Position numbers and translations under genes: made by a program
Assembly (NCBI GenBank): GCA_036266975.1
Contig: DATAWZ010000070.1
Coordinates: 1 to 54,478 of the forward strand
Length of the DNA: 54,478 nt
From: DATAWZ01 sp036266975
GTDB lineage: Bacteria > Actinomycetota > Thermoleophilia > Solirubrobacterales > Solirubrobacteraceae
Direction of reading: 5' to 3'
The notes under the pieces: generated by a model
Told to the model about the DNA's origin: nothing
Seen by the model: the letters and a program-made list of their open reading frames with translations, nothing else
Databases searched by the model: none
Shown: positions 49,567 through 54,478 of the stretch, one piece after another
Position numbering within the stretch: the stretch's first letter is position 1
How the letters are laid out: each line of letters opens with the position of its first letter

Positions 49567-51018
49567 AATGGGCCGGGGGGCGACGCACCGGAGTCGCGGC
49601 GGCGGGCGTCGCCGAATGTGACGCTGCTGGTCCTGGCGCTCTCCTGCATCGCCTACGCGGTACTCAGCTCGGCGATCGTGCCCGCTCTGCCCTCGATGCA
49701 GCACAAGCTGCATACCAGCGAGACCGGCATCGCCTGGCTGCTCACCGGCTACCTGCTCGCGGCGTCGGTCGGCACCTCGATCCTCGGGCGCCTCGGGGAC
49801 ATGTACGGCAAGGACCGGCTGCTGCTGTGGACGATGCTGATCCTGGCCGGCGGCACGTTGATCGCCGCGCTGTCGAGCAACCTCTACGTGATCATCTTCG
49901 CCCGCGCCATCCAGGGCGCCGGCGGGGGAGTGTTCCCGCTGACGATGGGGATCGTGCGCGACGAGTTCCCGCCCGAGCGCGTGCCCGGCAGCGTCGGGTT
50001 CCTGTCCTCCACCCTCGGCATCGGCGGTGGCGCCGGCATCGTGCTCGCGGGCGTGATCGTGGCCCATCTGGACTACCACTGGCTGTTCTGGCTTCCGCTC
50101 GTGCTGATCCTGATCGCGGCCGCCGCGGTCTGGCGATTCGTACCCCCTTCGCCGGTGCGCGTGCCGGGGCGGATCAACTGGCTCGCCGCGCTGCTGATGA
50201 CCATCGGCATCTCGGCGATGCTGCTCGCGGTGAGCGAGACCACCGCCTGGGGGTGGGGGTCGGTCAAGACAGTCGGCATCCTCGCCGGCGGCGTCGTCGT
50301 GACCGCGATCTGGGTATGGGTCGAGGCCCGCTCGCGCGAGCCGTTGATCGACATGACGATGATGCGCGTCCGCGCCGTGTGGACGACGAACGCCGCGGCC
50401 TTCCTGCTCGGCGCCGGGCTGTATGCCTCCTTCATCATCTTCCCCCAGTTCGCCCAGGTCCCCAAACGCACCGGCTTCGGGTTCGGCGCCTCGGTGCTCG
50501 TCTCCGGGCTGTACCTGCTGCCGGCGACGATCGGGATGACCCTGCTCGGGATGGTCGCGGGACGCATCGCACGCCGCTTCGGCTCCAAGTTCGCCTTCAA
50601 CGTCGGCGCGGCGTTCACGGTCGCGTCGTTCCTGATGCTCGCGCTCGTGCACCACCACCCGTACGAACTGCTGGTCGCCGCGGCGCTGCTCGGCGTCGGC
50701 ATGGGCCTCGCTTTCGCCGCCCTCGGCGCGCTGATCGTGCAGGCCGTCCCCAGCCACCAGACGGGCGTGGCGAGCGGTATGAACACGGTGCTGCGCTACC
50801 TTGGCGGCGCGCTCGGCGGGCAGCTGTCGGCGACGTTCATCGCCGAGCACACCTTCCATGGCCTGGCCAAGGTCACCGGCTACACCGAGTCCTTCCTGAT
50901 GGCCACGGGGTTCGTCGCCGCGAGCCTGATCGCCGGGATCCTCGTGCCCGCCGCGCGGACCGCGGCGGCCGAGCGGAGCGCAGGCGCGGGCCGGAGGGCC
51001 GCAGCCTCATCGGCGTAG
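49543..51018 (+). CDS. MFS transporter, DHA2 type
   Basis: 491 residues, 14 predicted helices. First helix VTLLVLALSCIAYAVLSSAIVPALPSMQ; motif A at ASVGTSILGRLGDMYGKDRLLLW; ARAIQGAGGGVFPLTMGIVRDEFPPERVPG, GIVLAGVIVAHLDYHWLFWL, then further helices to the Ala/Arg-rich C-terminus. Start ATG 49543; GTG 49618 is an alternative closer to helix 1. Divergent from a TetR gene, a typical inducible efflux pair. Substrate unknown. Confidence 0.9.
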   Translation: MGAERPFRNGPGGDAPESRRRASPNVTLLVLALSCIAYAVLSSAIVPALPSMQHKLHTSETGIAWLLTGYLLAASVGTSILGRLGDMYGKDRLLLWTMLILAGGTLIAALSSNLYVIIFARAIQGAGGGVFPLTMGIVRDEFPPERVPGSVGFLSSTLGIGGGAGIVLAGVIVAHLDYHWLFWLPLVLILIAAAAVWRFVPPSPVRVPGRINWLAALLMTIGISAMLLAVSETTAWGWGSVKTVGILAGGVVVTAIWVWVEARSREPLIDMTMMRVRAVWTTNAAAFLLGAGLYASFIIFPQFAQVPKRTGFGFGASVLVSGLYLLPATIGMTLLGMVAGRIARRFGSKFAFNVGAAFTVASFLMLALVHHHPYELLVAAALLGVGMGLAFAALGALIVQAVPSHQTGVASGMNTVLRYLGGALGGQLSATFIAEHTFHGLAKVTGYTESFLMATGFVAASLIAGILVPAARTAAAERSAGAGRRAAASSA

Positions 51019-51034
51019 GCGCGCTACGCCGGTT

Positions 51035-53749
51035 GTGTCCCAGCCGGCGCGTATCGTGCGGGAGGTGACCCACTCCGCCTCCCTCGTCGACGGTGAGGCC
51101 GCGCTTCGGTTTCCCTACGACGAGCGGCATCTGGTGCTCCTGCGTGCGCTCCCCGGGCGGCGTTGGGACCGCGAGGCACGCGTCTGGCGCGTACCGCTCG
51201 ATCCCGAGTCGGCCCACTCGCTGACGCTGCTGTTCGGGTCGATCCCCGAGCCGGTCCAGCTCAGTCCCGCGCTCGCCCGGGCGATCGAGCGGCGCCGTTC
51301 GCGGCGGCGGCGCGGCGAGTGCCTGGTCGACGTCAGCCGCCCCGACCGCGACTGGTGGCTGTCGTTCCCTACGGACGCCGGCGCGGCCGCCGAGCGGCTG
51401 CTCGAGCACCCGCAGGCCTTCCGCCTGCCGCCGATCGGGCGCGGGCTGATCCCGCCCGACGCCGCGGCGGCGGCGCTCATCGCCGAGCTCTCTGACCGGG
51501 CGGCGCCGCTGCGGCTCACCGAGCCGGCCCGCGTGCTGCTCACCGGCCAGGCCCCGCCGGAGCGAACCGGCGCGAGCGTGGCCGTGCCCGAGCGCTCCCA
51601 CGACGTCACGCTCGGCCGGGACTCGCGCAGCGGTCGCTACGCGCTGATCGCCGCCGAGCACGCCACGCTGGCCCGGGCCGCCACGCAGCGCGCCGGGCTG
51701 CGCGCGCTCGACGGGCCGCGCCGCTCGCTCGCGCTCGCACTGCACGAGCGCGACGCCGCGGCGATCGCTGCGCTGCTGGACGAGCTCGAGCTGGACACCG
51801 TCGACCCGCGCGTGCGCGAGTGGCTGGACGAGGCGACCCGCTGGCGCGGAACGGTCGAGGTCGACGGGTGCTTCCTGCTCCTCGGAGACGTCGCGCGCCT
51901 CCCGGGCGAGCTTCGCGAGCACGGCGCGAGCATCCCCGGCGGGGTGAGCCTTCCGTTGACGCTCGAGACCTGGCGGGCGCTCGAGCCGTTGGCCCCGTTC
52001 CACCTCGGCCGGGCCGCCCGGCGGTGCGTCGACGCGCTCGAGGCGGGCCGGCCGGCGCCGCCCGCCGTGCTCGAGGGTTCCGCCGTCCACGAAGACGCGA
52101 CGTTCGTGCTCGCCCCCGGTCACGAGCCCGACCTGACCGAGGCGTTCGCCGCGCTCCCCGGGGCGCTGCCGCCTCCCCGCGGCGCGGGCCAGGGAGAACA
52201 CGGCGCGCTGCCGGCGATTCGCGCCGACCCGTTCTGCGTGCCCCAGCTCGACGCGTTCCTGGACGAGCACGAGGTGTGGGTCGCGCCGGAGGCGCTCGAG
52301 CTGCTGCAGGAAGTGCGCGAACAGCACGCGCGCGGCGCCGGGCTCGTCGCGCTGTCGGCGGCCACCGACGCCGAGCTCGATCTGCCCCGCCTGGGCGGCG
52401 AGCTGATGCCCTTCCAACGCGCCGGCGTGGCCTACCTGCGCTCGCAACGGCGCGCCTTCCTCGCCGACGAGCAGGGCCTGGGCAAGACGATCCAGGCGCT
52501 GGCCACGCTCGAGGCCGACGGCGCGTTCCCGGCGGTGGTGGTGTGCCCGGCGAGCCTGAAGCTCGGGTGGCGTCGCGAGCTGGCGCACTGGCTCCCGCAG
52601 CGCACGGTCCGCGTGCTGTCCGGCACCGCCGCCGGCCCGATCCCGAGCGCCGACGTGACGATCGTCAACTACGACATCGTCGCCGCGCGCCTGAACGCGC
52701 TCAGGGCGCTTGCCCCGCGCGCGCTCATCCTCGACGAGTCCCACTACTGCAAGAACGCCGGGGCCAAGCGCACGCAGGCCGTCGCCCAGCTCGCCCAATC
52801 GCTCGGCCGCGAGGACCTCGTGCTCGCCCTCACCGGCACGCCGGTGATGAACCGCCCACCCGAGCTGATCGCCCAGCTGCGGATCCTCGGGCGGCTCTCG
52901 GACTTCGGCTCCGGGGCGCAGTTCGGCAGCCGCTTTCGCGGCGCCGACGCCCACCTGCGACTGCACTGGCACCTGCGCTCACGCTGCTTCGCGCGCCGGC
53001 TGAAGCGCGAGGTGCTGCCCCAGCTGCCGGCCAAGACGCGCAGCGTGATCCCGGTCGAGCTCGACAACGAGGCCGAGTACCGGCTCGCCGAGCGCGACGT
53101 GCTCGCGTGGCTGCGCAGCCAGCCGCTCGATCTGCGCGAGCTCGACGCCCGCGTGGCCGCCGCCGTGCGGGCCGAGCGGCTCGTGCGCCTGAACGCGCTG
53201 AAGCTGCTCGCCGCGCGCGGGAAGCTGCACGCGGCGCTGGGCTGGATCCACGACTTCCTCTCCTCGGGCGAGCCGCTGGTCGTGTTCGCGCGCCACCGCG
53301 AGATCCAGCGTGCCGTGCTCGAGCGCTTCCCCGACGCGCTGCACCTGCTCGGCGAGGACAGCGCCCGCGCGCGGGACGAGGCGGTACAGGCCTTCCAGCA
53401 GGATGCCGGGGCACCGCCGCTGATCGTGTGCTCGATCGAGGTCGCCGGGCAGGGCCTGACCCTCACCCGCGCCTCGAACGTCGCCTTCCTGGAGCTCGAC
53501 TGGACGCCGGCCAAGCATGACCAGGCCGAGGACCGCTGTCACCGCATCGGCCAGCAGGACGCCGTGACCGCCTGGTACCTGCTCGCGGCGGACACGATCG
53601 ACGAGGCGATCGCCGAGCTGCTCGAGCGCAAGCGCGCGGTGATCGGCGCGGTCACCGACGGCCGCGAAGAGGGCGAGGGCGCGGTCATCGACGCACTCGT
53701 GCGCGAGCTGCGCGGCGAGCCCTACCGCCGGCTGCGCGCCGTCGCCTGA
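51035..53749 (+). CDS. SNF2-family ATPase, SMARCAL1/HARP-like
   Basis: 904 residues. The N-terminus carries a HARP-like motif (ALRFPYDERHLVLLRALPGRR then WDREARVWRVPL, about 24-55), which in SMARCAL1 anneals DNA strands. A long helical middle part (about 100-450) is followed by the helicase core: Walker A FLADEQGLGKTIQAL (about 478), motif II ILDESHYCKN (about 566), motif III LALTGTPVMNRP, and motifs IV-VI with VFARHREIQRAVL, GQGLTLTRASNVAFLE and QAEDRCHRIGQ (about 830). Bacterial relatives are little studied; DNA repair or fork remodelling is likely. Start GTG 51035; GTG 51066 is an alternative. Ends 15 bp before a convergent gene. Confidence 0.9.
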   Translation: MSQPARIVREVTHSASLVDGEAALRFPYDERHLVLLRALPGRRWDREARVWRVPLDPESAHSLTLLFGSIPEPVQLSPALARAIERRRSRRRRGECLVDVSRPDRDWWLSFPTDAGAAAERLLEHPQAFRLPPIGRGLIPPDAAAAALIAELSDRAAPLRLTEPARVLLTGQAPPERTGASVAVPERSHDVTLGRDSRSGRYALIAAEHATLARAATQRAGLRALDGPRRSLALALHERDAAAIAALLDELELDTVDPRVREWLDEATRWRGTVEVDGCFLLLGDVARLPGELREHGASIPGGVSLPLTLETWRALEPLAPFHLGRAARRCVDALEAGRPAPPAVLEGSAVHEDATFVLAPGHEPDLTEAFAALPGALPPPRGAGQGEHGALPAIRADPFCVPQLDAFLDEHEVWVAPEALELLQEVREQHARGAGLVALSAATDAELDLPRLGGELMPFQRAGVAYLRSQRRAFLADEQGLGKTIQALATLEADGAFPAVVVCPASLKLGWRRELAHWLPQRTVRVLSGTAAGPIPSADVTIVNYDIVAARLNALRALAPRALILDESHYCKNAGAKRTQAVAQLAQSLGREDLVLALTGTPVMNRPPELIAQLRILGRLSDFGSGAQFGSRFRGADAHLRLHWHLRSRCFARRLKREVLPQLPAKTRSVIPVELDNEAEYRLAERDVLAWLRSQPLDLRELDARVAAAVRAERLVRLNALKLLAARGKLHAALGWIHDFLSSGEPLVVFARHREIQRAVLERFPDALHLLGEDSARARDEAVQAFQQDAGAPPLIVCSIEVAGQGLTLTRASNVAFLELDWTPAKHDQAEDRCHRIGQQDAVTAWYLLAADTIDEAIAELLERKRAVIGAVTDGREEGEGAVIDALVRELRGEPYRRLRAVA

Positions 53750-53764
53750 GCGCCGTCGGGCGCA

Positions 53765-54478
53765 CTACCACGCGAGCAGCATCAGTCCGATGGTCACGCC
53801 CGGGCCGATCGTCACCAGCAGCCCGCGTTCACCCGGGCCCGGGCGGCGCTGGCGGATGGTCTCGTGCAGCACGTAGAAGATCGACGGCGTCCCGACGTTG
53901 CCGCGCTCGGCGAGCACCTCGCGGCTGACGGCGATCGCAGCGTCGCTCAGCTCGAGTGCCTCCTGCACGCAGTCGAGGATCCGCCGTCCGCCGGGGTGGC
54001 AGATCCAGTGGTCGATCGCGTAGCGGGTCAGCCCGAGCGGGCGCAGGAAGTCGTCCACCGCCGCGCCGAGGTGCGCCGCGGCGACGTCCGGGAGCTCTCG
54101 TGCGAGGTGCAGGTGGCTGTCGTGATCGCTCAGCGCCATCCGCACCGCGTCGAGCGTCCCGGGGACCTGATGCACGGTCGAGGCGACGATGCGCGGGCCC
54201 GCGCACGCGGGGTCGTACTCGAGCGTGGCCGCGGCGCAGCCGTCGCCGAAGATCGCCGAGCCGACGGTCTTGGCCCGCGGATCCTCCTCGGTGGCGCGCA
54301 CCAGCAGGCCGCTCATGCTCTCGGCGGCCACCACCAGGCCCCGGCGTCCGGGGGTCTGCGGGGTCGCGGCACCGAGCAGCCGCAGCAGCGGCACCGCGCT
54401 CGCGCAGCCCACGCCGGTCACGTGATACTTGTCGGTGCGGGGGTCCAGCGCGTAGTGCTCGATCAGCCGGTGCGCGAG
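53765..54478 (-). CDS. Type III polyketide synthase (chalcone synthase-like), partial
   Basis: 237 residues in frame to the right edge, the N-terminal part missing. Nucleophile Cys is in VTGVGCASAVPLL (near the edge), then GSAIFGDGCAAATLEY, the His in WICHPGGRRILDCV and Asn in RGNVGTPSIFYVL complete the Cys-His-Asn triad. The C-terminal GPGVTIGLMLL is the GxGxT loop motif of the family. Makes polyketides such as alkylresorcinols or pyrones from acyl-CoA and malonyl-CoA. Product cannot be told. Convergent with the SNF2 gene. Confidence 0.9.
   Translation of the reverse strand, partial: LAHRLIEHYALDPRTDKYHVTGVGCASAVPLLRLLGAATPQTPGRRGLVVAAESMSGLLVRATEEDPRAKTVGSAIFGDGCAAATLEYDPACAGPRIVASTVHQVPGTLDAVRMALSDHDSHLHLARELPDVAAAHLGAAVDDFLRPLGLTRYAIDHWICHPGGRRILDCVQEALELSDAAIAVSREVLAERGNVGTPSIFYVLHETIRQRRPGPGERGLLVTIGPGVTIGLMLLAW

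Overview
The window is about 54.5 kb of very GC-rich DNA (roughly 70-75 percent by eye) with dense coding on both strands, many GTG starts, 4-bp ATGA/GTGA stop-start overlaps, several start codons with little or no leader, and almost no T-runs after hairpins. Together with a GlnR-type nitrogen regulator and its operator, a fused indolepyruvate oxidoreductase, many TetR/crotonase pairs, delta-60 repeat and TAP-type secreted proteins, this points to a soil actinobacterium, most likely of the Thermoleophilia/Solirubrobacterales type. That placement is inference. I see no rRNA, tRNA, CRISPR array or transposase.

Layout. 1-2717: peptide/nickel-type ABC transporter (ATPase cut by the window edge, two permeases). 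3014-5845: gntR-glnA-glnR operon, with a well-formed GlnR box upstream and GTTAC-type repeats before the ABC genes, suggesting one nitrogen module. 6067-9579: GT39-type glycosyltransferase, small membrane protein, zinc alcohol dehydrogenase. 9841-15900: a fluoride-riboswitch-led block of crcB, crcB, triple-DUF190, GntR regulator, ClC, YceI, MFS. 16115-22450: methyltransferase, repeat-tailed secreted protein, crotonase/TetR pair around a 32-bp perfect palindrome, carboxylesterase, lipase, small monooxygenase. 22561-27170: PlsB-type acyltransferase, a broken SnoaL/acyl-CoA-dehydrogenase remnant, crotonase. 27281-34892: SurA-like and HTH/TM anchored proteins, Lrp regulator, fused indolepyruvate oxidoreductase, 2-hydroxyacid dehydrogenase, and a TMEM175-type channel gene interrupted by a 20-bp palindromic insert. 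34864-38534: two TetR/crotonase modules, each with a palindromic operator. 38669-46857: secreted delta-60 protein, HlyD-type adaptor, glutamate decarboxylase, class III aminotransferase, alanine dehydrogenase with an internal deletion. 46941-54478: TAP-like hydrolase, TetR/MFS divergent pair, SMARCAL1-like SNF2 ATPase, and a partial type III polyketide synthase.

Working together: GlnR/GlnA/peptide uptake for nitrogen; CrcB/CrcB/DUF190/ClC for fluoride and anion resistance; crotonases under TetR ligand control for acyl-CoA catabolism; GadB, aminotransferase and Ald for a GABA/alanine route.

The most unusual signals are (i) a short palindromic element (core CCCCGAATGGGG) found three times, once as a clean 20-bp insertion that frameshifts a gene; (ii) the extended fluoride locus with a three-domain DUF190 protein; (iii) an alanine dehydrogenase lacking about 24 residues at its NAD-binding loop; and (iv) repeated TetR-crotonase modules with clear palindromic operators.
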